This document shows positions 47,800 to 56,454 of a stretch of DNA of 64,000 nucleotides, piece by piece. The translations under genes and the position numbers were made by a program. Below the pieces are notes generated by a model. That model did no database searches. It saw nothing but the letters and a program-made list of their open reading frames with translations, and was not told the origin of the DNA. The stretch is from an uncultured delta proteobacterium (GTDB lineage: Bacteria > Myxococcota_A > UBA9160 > JAFDET01). The first letter of the stretch is position 1. Each line of letters starts with the position of its first letter. The DNA is taken from the NCBI GenBank assembly GCA_947259215.1, contig CAMYLJ010000008.1:228755-292754 (forward strand), read 5' to 3'.

Positions 47800-48531
47800 A
47801 TGCTTCGCTGGATCGGCTCCCTCCTCTTCTGGGCCTTCCTGGTGGTGACCTCCGTGCTGCTCTTCCCGGTGGCCGTGGCGATCTGGCTGGTCACCATGCC
47901 CTTCGATCCCAGGAAGGTCGTGCTCCACCGGTTCACCTGCTTCTGGGCCTCTCTCTACACCTGGTTCAACCCGGCCTGGCCGGTGTGGGTCAGCGGCCGC
48001 GAGCGGGTGCGTCCGGGCGTGGCCTACGTGATGGTGGCAAACCACCAGAGCCTGCTGGACATCCTGGTGATGTTCCGGCTCTTCCGGCACTTCAAGTGGG
48101 TCTCCAAGATCGAGAACTTCCGGGTGCCCTTCGTGGGCTGGAACATGCGCCTGAACCGCTACATCCAGCTCGTGCGCGGGGACAAGCAGAGCATCGGCGC
48201 GATGATGTCCGACTGCTCGCGCACCCTCGACGAGGGCAACTCGATCATGATGTTTCCGGAGGGCACGCGCTCGCCGGACGGGCACCTGAAGGCCTTCAAG
48301 CACGGTGCCTTCACCCTGGCCCAGGCCAGCGGCTGCCCGATCCTGCCGATCGTGGTCGAGGGCACCTCGCGGGCGCTCCCCAAGCGGGGCTTCGTGCTCC
48401 AGGGGCGGCATCCGATCACGATCCGGGTGCTGGACGAGATCCCCCATGCAGCCATCGCCGACCGGCCGGTGGAGGAGGTCACCGCCGAGGTGCGGCGGCT
48501 CTTCGCCAAGGAGCTGGGCGAGGAGGCCTGA
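47800..48531 (+). CDS. plsC: 1-acyl-sn-glycerol-3-phosphate acyltransferase
   Basis: The 243-residue membrane acyltransferase has an N-terminal hydrophobic hairpin (8-33), the catalytic NHQSLLD (81-87; His 82 and Asp 87 of HX4D), FPEGTRS near 153 and VVEGTSRALPK near 185. It adds the second acyl chain to lysophosphatidate in phospholipid synthesis, although relatives acylate other lipids. It stands between the divergent acyl-CoA synthetase (45 bp) and the P450 (51 bp downstream). Confidence 0.9.
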   Translation: MLRWIGSLLFWAFLVVTSVLLFPVAVAIWLVTMPFDPRKVVLHRFTCFWASLYTWFNPAWPVWVSGRERVRPGVAYVMVANHQSLLDILVMFRLFRHFKWVSKIENFRVPFVGWNMRLNRYIQLVRGDKQSIGAMMSDCSRTLDEGNSIMMFPEGTRSPDGHLKAFKHGAFTLAQASGCPILPIVVEGTSRALPKRGFVLQGRHPITIRVLDEIPHAAIADRPVEEVTAEVRRLFAKELGEEA

Positions 48532-48582
48532 GCGCAGACGGGCTACACTGCGGCCCGGCGGATCGACGGAGAAAGCAGGAAC

Positions 48583-49848
48583 GTGACCCAGACAGCCCCC
48601 TTCAACGGCACCAACATCATCCACCCCGAGGAGTACGCCGCCAACGGCTACCCCCACCACGTCTGGACCTGGATGCGGGCCAACGACCCGGTCTACCGCT
48701 GGGAGCACACCGACAGCCTGCCCTTCTGGGCCATCACCAAGCACGCCGACATCGTCACCATCTCGAAGCAGCCGGACCTCTTCCTGAACGCCCCGCGGCT
48801 CGTGATCAGCCACGAGCCCGAGGAGCAGCCCATGGACGAGTTCCCGCCGACGCTGATCCAGATGGACAATCCCCAGCACCGCATCTTCCGCAGGCTGATC
48901 TCGAAGCGCTTCACGCCGAGCGCCCTGCGCCGGATCCACGCGGACGTGGAGCGCATCGGGCGCGAGATCGTGGAGGGGCTCGGGCGCGAGATCGTGCAGA
49001 AGCTGGAGCGCGAAGAGGGCGCCTGCGACTTCGTCGAAAAAGTCTCGGCGCCGCTCCCGATCGCCGTCATTGCCTGGCTGCTGGGCGTGCCGCGCCAGGA
49101 CTGGGAGCTGCTCTTCGACTGGACCAACCGCATCATCGGCGCCGGCGATCCGGACTTCCAGCAGGAAGGCAAGGACCCGCACGAGAGCGCGCGCGGGACG
49201 ATGGTGGAACTCTTCACCTACTTCGCCAAGATGCTCGAGGAGAAGAAGCAGAACCCCGCCGACGACCTGGCCACGCTCTTCACCCAGATGGAGATCGACG
49301 GCAAGAAGCTGGAGCTGATGGACCAGCTCGCCTGGTGCCTGATCATCGTGGTGGCGGGCAACGAGACCACCCGCAACGGCACCAGCGGCGGCATGCTGGC
49401 CTTCGTCGAGCACCCGGACCAGATCCGCCTGCTCCAGCAGAAGCCGGAGCTGCTGCCCACGGCGGTGGACGAGGCGGTGCGCTGGTCCACTCCGATCATC
49501 CACTTCGCCCGCACGGCGGCCGCGGACTTCGAGCTGCGCGGCAAGCAGATCCGCAAGGGCGACGCGCTGGCGCTCTTCTACCCCTCGGCCAACCGGGACG
49601 AGGAGGTCTTCGAGGACCCGTTCGAGTTCCGCATCGACCGCCAGCCGAACCATCACCTGGGCTTCGGCATCGGTGAGCACTTCTGCCTCGGCTCGCACCT
49701 GGCGCGACTCGAGATGCAGGTGGCCTACAAGTACCTGCTCCCGCGCATCGACGAGATCGAGCTCGACGGCCCCGTGGATCGCCTCCACTCGAGCCTGGTG
49801 GGCGGCGTGAAGAAGCTCCCGATCCGCTACAGCCTCAAGCCCGAGTAG
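48583..49848 (+). CDS. Cytochrome P450
   Basis: The 421-residue class-I bacterial P450 has AGNETTR in the I helix (about 263), EAVR of the ExxR motif (about 301) and the haem-binding FGIGEHFCLG with Cys 368. Length and the HHLGFGIGEHFCLGSHLAR block place it near the CYP125/CYP142 steroid side-chain group, which oxidises sterol side chains or branched lipids; the exact family needs alignment. A TACACT box and GGAGAAAGCAGGA precede the GTG start. No ferredoxin or reductase is adjacent. Confidence 0.9.
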   Translation: MTQTAPFNGTNIIHPEEYAANGYPHHVWTWMRANDPVYRWEHTDSLPFWAITKHADIVTISKQPDLFLNAPRLVISHEPEEQPMDEFPPTLIQMDNPQHRIFRRLISKRFTPSALRRIHADVERIGREIVEGLGREIVQKLEREEGACDFVEKVSAPLPIAVIAWLLGVPRQDWELLFDWTNRIIGAGDPDFQQEGKDPHESARGTMVELFTYFAKMLEEKKQNPADDLATLFTQMEIDGKKLELMDQLAWCLIIVVAGNETTRNGTSGGMLAFVEHPDQIRLLQQKPELLPTAVDEAVRWSTPIIHFARTAAADFELRGKQIRKGDALALFYPSANRDEEVFEDPFEFRIDRQPNHHLGFGIGEHFCLGSHLARLEMQVAYKYLLPRIDEIELDGPVDRLHSSLVGGVKKLPIRYSLKPE

Positions 49849-50320
49849 CGAGGTACCGCGTCAGCTCGACCGTGGCGCGGTCGAAGAGCGACTGCATGGT
49901 GCGGCCGAAGACCGGCGCCGCGGCCTTCAGCATCGCGCGGGGGTCCGCCGCGATGGTCCAGTGCAGGCGGGTGCCGTCGGCGGTCTCCTCGAAGTCGGTG
50001 CACTCGAGCTGAGCGTGGGCCAGGGGCAGCTCCGCGCGCTCGATGGTGTAGGCCCAGCGGCGGCCTTCGTCCCAGGCCAGCATGATCTCCTCGAAGCGGT
50101 GCCGGCCCACCAGCGCCTCGCGCAGGCTGCCCACGCCGTGGGGGCCGTCGCCGCGGTAGCAGGCTTCCTTCACGCCGGGAAACCACTCGGGCCAGGTGAT
50201 GGGGTCGGCGTACGCGCGCCAGACATCGGGGAGGGGGGCGGGGACGTCGCAGGAGACCGACCAGCTGCGCGGAGCCTTCTCGAGGAAGTCGATCTCTACC
50301 GCGCGGTAGTCGAACCACAT
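49835..50320 (-). CDS. SRPBCC/START-fold protein
   Basis: The 161-residue polyketide-cyclase/START-like protein has the hydrophobic-cavity pattern SCDVPAPLPDVWRAYADPITWPEWFPGV, a central beta sheet and a C-terminal helix (AAPVFGRTMQSLFDRATVELTRYLA). It probably binds or modifies a lipid or aromatic ligand. Start ATG overlaps the preceding stop (TGATG). Its end overlaps the P450 stop by 14 bp on the opposite strand. Confidence 0.78.
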   Translation of the reverse strand: MWFDYRAVEIDFLEKAPRSWSVSCDVPAPLPDVWRAYADPITWPEWFPGVKEACYRGDGPHGVGSLREALVGRHRFEEIMLAWDEGRRWAYTIERAELPLAHAQLECTDFEETADGTRLHWTIAADPRAMLKAAAPVFGRTMQSLFDRATVELTRYLATRA

Positions 50321-50748
50321 CAGGCCAGGTTCTCCACGACGATGCGCACCGCGGCGACCTCCCGGGCCACGTGCGCCGCCTGCTCGTCGCTGAGTCCCCT
50401 GTCGCGGTCGTACTCGAACTTGAAGACGCGGTCCATGCCTCGCACGCGGCGCACGGTCTGCTCGACCAGGTTGCGGAAGTCGGGGCTGCGCGTGTGGAGC
50501 GGCGAGCGCCGCGCGGCCTCCAGCAGCTCCGCCGTGGTCGCCTGCTGGGTGCCGTTGCGGAGCTCGCCGGTCGCGTGGACGGAGCCGAGCACGTGCCCGA
50601 TGCCGTGGCCGGCGATGCTGTGCGCCAGGCGGTTGCTCCAGACCTCCAGCTCGCGGTGGCTGAGGCTGCGTTCGCCGAGGGAGGCGGCCGCGCGGTCCGG
50701 CACCACCTCGGCGTTGCGCCGCAGGAGGTCGCCCACGAGGAGCTGCAT
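50320..50748 (-). CDS. Chimeric small protein with an acyl-CoA-ligase-like N-terminus
   Basis: The 142-residue protein looks composite. Residues 1-52 read like the first 50 residues of an ANL acyl-CoA ligase (GDLLRRNAEVVPDRAAASLG, then LSHRELEVWSNRLAHS), but the remainder (TTAELLEAARRSPLHTRSPDF ... DRVFKFEYDRDRGLSDEQAA) fits no ligase and no family I recognise. ATG 50748, inside the short gap behind the PhyH gene, and TGATG coupling to the SRPBCC gene argue that it is translated. It may be a ligase remnant captured by a new domain. Confidence 0.6.
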   Translation of the reverse strand: MQLLVGDLLRRNAEVVPDRAAASLGERSLSHRELEVWSNRLAHSIAGHGIGHVLGSVHATGELRNGTQQATTAELLEAARRSPLHTRSPDFRNLVEQTVRRVRGMDRVFKFEYDRDRGLSDEQAAHVAREVAAVRIVVENLA

Positions 50749-50764
50749 GGTTGTCGCGCGCCCC

Positions 50765-51637
50765 TCAGGAGCCCGGGGCGTCGTCGGCGCGTGCCTGGCT
50801 GGCGGCGCGCTCCAGGTCGCCCAGGCCTGCATGCGCGGCATGGGGCCGCAACACCGACAGCGGGTCGCGCAGGTCGCCGACGTAGCCCAGGGCGTAGGCG
50901 CCGCGCGCGTATCCCATCAGGCGCAGCAGCGCCTCGGGCAGCTCGCGCGCGATCTCCAGGGGCACCGACAGGTACTGATTCTCTTCCTGGCGCAGCCACG
51001 CCACCGCGTAGGTGAGATTCACCCCGACCCGAACGGAGTCAGAGTGGTTGGCGCCGCCGCCGTGGTAGAGGGCGCCGGTGTAGAACAGCACGGAGCCCGC
51101 CTCCATCTCGGCCGGCTGCGTGTCCTCTTCCTTGAACTCCAGCTTGTCGTCGTAGCGGTGGCTGCCCGGGATGACCCGGGTGGCGCCGTTGGCCTCCGTG
51201 AAGTCCGTCATGGCCCAGAGGGTGTTGCACTGCACCTCGTAGCCCTTGGGGAACGGGAAGAAGTCGAAGGCCCACTGGTCTCGGTGGATCGGCTGGGCCG
51301 ACTCGCCAGGGCCGATGGAGATCACCTGGGTGAGGTGCAGGTGCTGGTTGGTCGCGTGCCCGAGCACGCCGTCCACGGCGCCCAGCACGAGCGGGTGCAT
51401 GACGAGCTCGCGTGCTGCCGGCGAGCGGGCGATCAAGGCGCCCGTGCGCCGGGTGTTGCGCCCGCTGAAGCCGTCCCGGCCGGCGGGCGTGGCGTCGACG
51501 AAGGGCTTCATCTCCGTCCGCACCCGCTCCAGCTGCTCGGGAGGCGCCAGGCGATCGACGACCGCGCAGCCGTCCCGGGCCAGGGCCTCCGCGATGCGCT
51601 CGGGGGGGTCACTGGGGGCGAGGTGCTCGATGGGCAT
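50765..51637 (-). CDS. Phytanoyl-CoA dioxygenase (PhyH) family protein
   Basis: The 290-residue Fe(II)/2-oxoglutarate oxygenase has the HRDQW motif (HxD), a distal histidine in LYHGGGANHSDSVRVGVNLTY and the 2-oxoglutarate-binding arginine a few residues later (SVRVG). Family members hydroxylate branched-chain acyl-CoAs or small natural products. ATG 51637 chosen; 13 upstream residues in the frame are not conserved-looking. First of three minus-strand genes with the chimeric ORF and the SRPBCC protein. Confidence 0.84.
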   Translation of the reverse strand: MPIEHLAPSDPPERIAEALARDGCAVVDRLAPPEQLERVRTEMKPFVDATPAGRDGFSGRNTRRTGALIARSPAARELVMHPLVLGAVDGVLGHATNQHLHLTQVISIGPGESAQPIHRDQWAFDFFPFPKGYEVQCNTLWAMTDFTEANGATRVIPGSHRYDDKLEFKEEDTQPAEMEAGSVLFYTGALYHGGGANHSDSVRVGVNLTYAVAWLRQEENQYLSVPLEIARELPEALLRLMGYARGAYALGYVGDLRDPLSVLRPHAAHAGLGDLERAASQARADDAPGS

Positions 51638-51693
51638 GGGGGCTCTCCGGGGTCGCAGGAGACTCCAGCATGGCACGCCCGGCGCGGGGCTGC

Positions 51694-52530
51694 TCAGGCG
51701 CTTCGCGTGGCGTCCCGGGTCGGCGTTTCCACGACGCCCTTGCCGGCTCCCGCGAGCGGTCGGAGTCCGGGGCGGGGCGCGGCGCCGATCTCGTGCTCGC
51801 CCGCCAGCGCCTCCGCCGCTGCCAGGGTCTCCGCGTCTGCGCGGGCCGGGGCCAGCTCGACGCGTCGCGCGGCGGCTGCGCGCACCGCGGCAGCCACGTC
51901 CTCGACGGTGATCGGGCCCGTCTCGTCCTCGACGCTGCCGGCGCTGTCGGGGTCGAGCGCGAAGCCAAGCTCGCGGTAGACCGGCACCAGCGCGTCGCGC
52001 ACGCGTCGCGATTCGCCCACCACGACGACCCCGCCCACGTGCGCGGCGCCGCGCACCACCCGCTGGCCGATGCCGGCGAGCTTGCGGCGACCGCCGGCGT
52101 TCAGACTGTGGCGCCCGGGACAGTACTCGCCCGGGACCTCGCCGATCCGCGCGTCCACGCCCAGCGCCTGGAGCGCCTCGCGCAGGATCTCCGCCATCTC
52201 CTCGAAGCGCGCCTCCACGCCGGCGCGCAGGTCCTCGGCCGGAAGGCTCCAGGCAAAGGCCAGGGTGCGGCGGTGGAACACGGCCGCGCGGCCCCCGGCC
52301 AGCCGCAGCACCGGCGCGAAGCCCGCGGCGCGCGCCGCCGCCACCGCGCGCGAGAAGCCGGGGCGGGTGCGGTCGAAGACCGAGAAGGCCAGCACGTCGT
52401 CGGGGCGGTAGAGGCGCAGGGTCTCACGCGCGTGGCCCTCGGCCACGCGCTGGAGCAGCGCCCGCGAGAGCGCGGTGTCGAAGGCGGGACGGCCCGGGCA
52501 GGCCTGATCGAGCAGCAGCACGCGACGCAC
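51694..52530 (-). CDS. Lipoate-protein ligase / BPL-LplA-LipB family protein
   Basis: The 278-residue protein has the acyltransferase core RRPDDVLAFSVFDRTRPGF-like N-terminal strand, VLRLAGGRAAVFH (about 74-86) and the lysine-containing GGRRKLAGIGQRVVRGAAHVGG motif (about 147). The family transfers lipoate, octanoate or biotin to carrier lysines. The C-terminal 70 residues are Ala-rich and lack a full LplA accessory domain. GTG start at 52530. Which acyl carrier it serves is not evident. Confidence 0.75.
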   Translation of the reverse strand: MRRVLLLDQACPGRPAFDTALSRALLQRVAEGHARETLRLYRPDDVLAFSVFDRTRPGFSRAVAAARAAGFAPVLRLAGGRAAVFHRRTLAFAWSLPAEDLRAGVEARFEEMAEILREALQALGVDARIGEVPGEYCPGRHSLNAGGRRKLAGIGQRVVRGAAHVGGVVVVGESRRVRDALVPVYRELGFALDPDSAGSVEDETGPITVEDVAAAVRAAAARRVELAPARADAETLAAAEALAGEHEIGAAPRPGLRPLAGAGKGVVETPTRDATRSA

Positions 52531-52682
52531 GCTCCGAGCCTACCCGATGGGGGCGGTCGTCTGCTGGGATGGACGCACCCGCGTCCCTGCGGGGATGAAG
52601 CGCCTTTCGGCCGGCGCCGGCCGATCGGCCGAACGCTCGTTAAACTAATCGCTTCGTAGCCATAGCCCGGGGGAGTCCGCTG
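52531..52682. promoter_or_regulatory. Divergent region with nested GC palindromes
   Basis: The 152-bp gap holds a 14-bp perfect palindrome GGCCGGCGCCGGCC (52609-52622), TCGGCCGA (52625-52632) and the inverted repeat TTCGGCCG-N11-CGGCCGAA (52607-52633). A TTAAACTAAT stretch at 52640-52649 could hold the -10 of the plus-strand lipoprotein gene, which has GGGGGAG before its ATG. No ORF is evident in the gap. Confidence 0.45.
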
Positions 52683-55655
52683 ATGCGCCGTACCGCCCGT
52701 TCGTCCCGCCGCCCGTTCCCGCTGCGTCCGATCGCGCTCGCTCTGGTCGTCGTGGCCGCGGGCAGCCTCGGCATGTCGAACTGCAATGGATCGACCCACG
52801 AGCCCGTCGGCCAGCAGACCTTCTCGAGCCCCCAGTCCAAGCCGATCCTGCTGTCGGCGGACGGTGCCTTCGCCTTCGTGGCCAACACCACGAGCCGCAG
52901 CATCAGCGTGATCGACCTCGCGACCCTCGCCGTCGTGAGCCATGTGGAGGTCGGGCTCGAGCCGGTGGGCCTGGCGCTGAAGCCGGACGGCAGCGAACTC
53001 TGGGTGGCCAATCATGTCTCCGACTCGGTGAGCGTGATCGACCTCGCGGCAGGAAGTCCGACCCGCTGGGCCGTCGTCGCCACCGTCCAGGACGTGGACG
53101 CCGAGGGCGTGACGCGCTTCGACGAGCCCGTGGGGATCGCCTTCGCGGACGACAGCAAGGCCTACGTGTCCCTCTCCTCGCGCAACGACATCGCCGTCGT
53201 GGACACCGCCAGCTACAGCGTGACCGCGCGCATCCACGTCACGGCGCAGGAGCCGCGCGCCATGGCCGTGCGGGGCGGCCTGCTCTACGTGGCAGCCTTC
53301 GAGTCCAACAACCAGACGGAGCTCTCGGTCTGCCCGGCCGGTCTCGCGCCGCCCCAGTGCACCCTCGACGCGGACGATCTGGTGGACTTCGTGGTCCAGT
53401 CGCCCAACATCCCTGGCGCGGACACGCGGATCGTGGTGGATCAGGACGTGCCGGACCGCGACCTCTTCGTCTACGAGACGTCGAACGACAACCTGGTGGA
53501 GGCGGTCACCGGCGTTGGCACGCTGCTCTACGACGTGGTGGTCTCCAGCACGGGCGAGGCCTTCATCAGCCAGACCGAGGCCCGCAACGACGTCAACGGC
53601 CTCGACGGCCAGAACCTCGATGTGCTCGAGAACCGGCTCTTCCTGAACCAGGTGGGCCACGTGAGCTGCAACGCCGGCGGCTGCGGCGCGCCCGGACTCT
53701 TCGAGCTCGAGCCGCTGCCGCCCGCCCAGCCCGCGCGTGCCGACGCGCTGGCCACCCCCTACGGTCTCGCGCTCTCCGACGACGACTCCACCCTGGTGGG
53801 CACCGCGGCCGGCACCAGCCGGCTCTACACGCTCGACGCGGGCAGCGGCAACGTGCTCGGCATCCTCGACCTCAACGCCGGCGTGGCTGCCGACGCGGGC
53901 CAGCAGATTCCCAAGGGCGTCGCGCTGCGTTCCGACCCGGCCGGGGCTCCCCAGACCGCCTACGTGCTGAACACGCTCGAGAACACGGTGTCCGTGGTGG
54001 ACGTCAGCGATCCGTCGAGCCCCCAGCACGTCCAGAAGATCGCGGTTGGCAACGATCCGACTCCCGACGCCGTGCGCCGCGGCCGGATCGCCTTCAACAA
54101 CGCCTTCGCAGCCAGCACGGCGACCTTCTCCTGCGAGAGCTGCCACCCGGACGCGCACACCGACCAGCTGCTGTGGCGGATCGGCGGCCCCTGCTTCTTC
54201 GGCGCCTGCACGGGCGACGACGAGATCCGCAGCACCATGCCGGTGCGCGGGCTGAAGAACACCTTGCCCCTGCACTGGGACGGGACCCACGGCGATCCCT
54301 TCGGCGGCATCAACGGCGCCGTCGGCTTCACCGCGAACGTGCCTCCCAGCTGCACCCTGGGTGACGCCGACGGCGACCACGACTGCTTCCTGGACCTGGT
54401 CTTCGGCAGCCTCTCGGGCGTGATGTGCGATCAGAACGGCGCCTGCCCGCCGGGCGGCAACGAGCTCTCGGTCCAGGAGCAGGACGACATGGCCGTCTTC
54501 CTGGCCAACGTGAGCTATCCGCCCGCTCGCGGTCGCCGCGTGGACGACAGCGTCTCGACCCTGGGCGTGCAGGGCTTCGCGGACTTCTTCATCGAACGCG
54601 GGGGACTGGGCGACCTCGTCGGGGTCCGCACCTGCGCGGACATGGACTCGGGCTGCCACGCCCTGCCGCTCACCGCGGACACCAATTCCTCGAGCCTCGG
54701 CGGCTTCGACGTGCCCACCATGCGCGGCATGTCCGATCGCTGGCTCCAGTTCTCGATCGGCATCACCAACGCCGAGGAGACCCAGGAGTGGGTGAAGTCG
54801 CCCCAGACCCTGGACATCGGCCTGGGCGTGCCGCTCTTCGCGCCGGCGACCGCCATCCCCTTCGATTCCAGCGAGGGCTTCGAGGAGGACGTCACCTTTG
54901 CGGTGGCCTTCAGCGTCTTCCAGCCCGTCTACGGGCAGGGGCCGATGCCCATGCTCCAGATGTTCGAGGAGGCCAGCACCGGTCACAGCGGCGCCCTCGG
55001 ACGCCAGCTGACCCTGGACGCGACCTCCGCCCAGAGCGGCAGCCAGGCCCTGGCCGACACCAACGCCCTCCTCGACGTCCTCGAGGCCGCCGACGGCCGG
55101 GACGCCGTCAACCTGCGCATTGCGGGCCGGCGCGAGGCGGCGGGCACCATGGTCCCGGTCACGTTGAGCTATCGCGCGGCGGAGGGCGTGTACAAGAACA
55201 GCAACGACGCGCAGGTCTTCACCCGGGCCGAGCTGCTGGCCGAGGCGGATGCCGGCACGGCGATCCTGACCGTCACGGCTGCGCTGCCCCAGAACTTCGG
55301 CAGCGACGATCACCGCCAGCCCCTGCTCTCGGTCACGACCCTGAGCGACGGCCCGCTCGGGAACCCGGACCTGCCGATCCTGCCCCAGGATGCGCCCTTC
55401 AGCCTGGCCGCGGTCGACGTGCGTGGTGATGCGGTGATCCTGGTGGACGGGCTGGCGGCGGCCGGCACGCTCACCTGCGTGGGCGGAACGTTCAACCCCT
55501 ACTGCGACTCAGGCGTGGTCGAGTTCGATCTCGCGAGTATTCCGCCCCAGGGGCTGCACCTCCTCCAGGTGCAGAACCCGGGCGGGCCGCTCAGCAACGA
55601 GTTCCCGCTGTGCTCGGCCACCGGTCCGCTCGGGGTCTGCCGCCAGATCCCCTAG
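52683..55655 (+). CDS. Secreted beta-propeller protein with c-type haem motif
   Basis: The 990-residue exported protein has a signal peptide ending near 30-34 (IALALVVVAAGSLGMSNC, an atypical lipobox). A YVTN-type propeller (about 50-460) repeats units such as FVANTTSRSISVIDLATLAVV, WVANHVSDSVSVIDL and YVLNTLENTVSVVDV. A cytochrome-like region follows with CESCHPD (Cys 484, Cys 487, His 488), later CADMDSGCH (Cys 651-x6-Cys 658-His 659), and a C-terminal beta region. The order resembles propeller-MauG-like surface redox proteins. The last 200 residues have no clear assignment. Its stop shares CTAG with the rhomboid gene. Confidence 0.75.
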   Translation: MRRTARSSRRPFPLRPIALALVVVAAGSLGMSNCNGSTHEPVGQQTFSSPQSKPILLSADGAFAFVANTTSRSISVIDLATLAVVSHVEVGLEPVGLALKPDGSELWVANHVSDSVSVIDLAAGSPTRWAVVATVQDVDAEGVTRFDEPVGIAFADDSKAYVSLSSRNDIAVVDTASYSVTARIHVTAQEPRAMAVRGGLLYVAAFESNNQTELSVCPAGLAPPQCTLDADDLVDFVVQSPNIPGADTRIVVDQDVPDRDLFVYETSNDNLVEAVTGVGTLLYDVVVSSTGEAFISQTEARNDVNGLDGQNLDVLENRLFLNQVGHVSCNAGGCGAPGLFELEPLPPAQPARADALATPYGLALSDDDSTLVGTAAGTSRLYTLDAGSGNVLGILDLNAGVAADAGQQIPKGVALRSDPAGAPQTAYVLNTLENTVSVVDVSDPSSPQHVQKIAVGNDPTPDAVRRGRIAFNNAFAASTATFSCESCHPDAHTDQLLWRIGGPCFFGACTGDDEIRSTMPVRGLKNTLPLHWDGTHGDPFGGINGAVGFTANVPPSCTLGDADGDHDCFLDLVFGSLSGVMCDQNGACPPGGNELSVQEQDDMAVFLANVSYPPARGRRVDDSVSTLGVQGFADFFIERGGLGDLVGVRTCADMDSGCHALPLTADTNSSSLGGFDVPTMRGMSDRWLQFSIGITNAEETQEWVKSPQTLDIGLGVPLFAPATAIPFDSSEGFEEDVTFAVAFSVFQPVYGQGPMPMLQMFEEASTGHSGALGRQLTLDATSAQSGSQALADTNALLDVLEAADGRDAVNLRIAGRREAAGTMVPVTLSYRAAEGVYKNSNDAQVFTRAELLAEADAGTAILTVTAALPQNFGSDDHRQPLLSVTTLSDGPLGNPDLPILPQDAPFSLAAVDVRGDAVILVDGLAAAGTLTCVGGTFNPYCDSGVVEFDLASIPPQGLHLLQVQNPGGPLSNEFPLCSATGPLGVCRQIP

Positions 55656-56416
55656 CGGCCACGGGAGCGGTGCGCGCGGGGTCGCCAGCCGTGGAGGGGG
55701 TGGCGGTCCACCAGCGCGCGTTGCCGGAACGGGACGATCAGCAGGACGCCCGCCGCGAAGCCGCCCACGTGCGCCCAGAACGCCACGCCGCCGCCCGCGG
55801 CGCCCAGGGACGCCGCGCCCCCCACCAGCTGGATCACGAACCAGTAGCCCAGCATGAACATCGCCGGCACGGCGACGGTGGTGACGTAGAAGCCGAGCAC
55901 CAGCAGCAGGTGCACCCGCACCCGCGGATACAGCACGATGTAGGCGCCCATCACGCCGCCGATCGCGCCCGATGCGCCCACCATCGGGACTCCGGAGTCG
56001 GGGTTCGAAACGATCTGTGCCGCGGAGGCCGCGATCCCGCAGAGCAGGTAGAAGCACGCGAAGCGGGTGTGCCCCATGGAGTCCTCGACGTTGTTCCCGA
56101 AGACCCACAGGAACCACATGTTGCCGAGGATGTGCATCCAGCCCCCGTGCAGGAACATCGACGTCACCATGGTGTGCCAGCCGGGCTGCTCGGCGATCAC
56201 GCAGGCGCTGCCGGGCCCGAGGGGGACCGAGGTTCCCGGCGCCAGCTGGCCGAGCAGCTCTCCGGGGATCAATCCCAGCTGGCACACCGAGCGCACCAGC
56301 GGAGCCTCGGCTCCGAGACCCTGCACCAGCACCCAGGCCGCCGCGTTCGCCGCGATCAGCGCGTAGGTGATGACCGGCGTGAGGAAGTGCGGATTCTCGT
56401 CCTTGAGGGGGAACAC
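55652..56416 (-). CDS. Rhomboid-family intramembrane serine protease
   Basis: The 254-residue rhomboid has six or more membrane helices, the L1 motif MFLHGGWMHILGNMWFLWVFG (87-107), the catalytic serine in GASGAIGG (Ser 149) and the partner histidine in AFWAHVGGFAAG (His 216). It cleaves membrane proteins within the bilayer. The loop after helix 1 is longer than usual and holds two Cys (45 and 72). Divergent from the SBF gene by 38 bp. Confidence 0.9.
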   Translation of the reverse strand: MFPLKDENPHFLTPVITYALIAANAAAWVLVQGLGAEAPLVRSVCQLGLIPGELLGQLAPGTSVPLGPGSACVIAEQPGWHTMVTSMFLHGGWMHILGNMWFLWVFGNNVEDSMGHTRFACFYLLCGIAASAAQIVSNPDSGVPMVGASGAIGGVMGAYIVLYPRVRVHLLLVLGFYVTTVAVPAMFMLGYWFVIQLVGGAASLGAAGGGVAFWAHVGGFAAGVLLIVPFRQRALVDRHPLHGWRPRAHRSRGR

Positions 56417-56442
56417 GCGTCGGGAAGGGTACCCGAAGCGGG

Positions 56443-56448
56443 TAGACT
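56443..56448 (+). promoter_or_regulatory. TAGACT box 6 nt before the SBF transporter start
   Basis: TAGACT, 6 nt, ATG 56455, with no ribosome-binding sequence. It is one of several boxes with the same spacing in this window and fits a leaderless transcript. The -35 region is not recognisable. Confidence 0.35.
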
Positions 56449-56454
56449 GCGGCG

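Noticed and set aside
52101-55313. 1070-residue minus-strand frame opposite the propeller lipoprotein
   Set aside because: Complementary to a coding frame with propeller repeats and a haem motif; no domain signal in the antisense translation.
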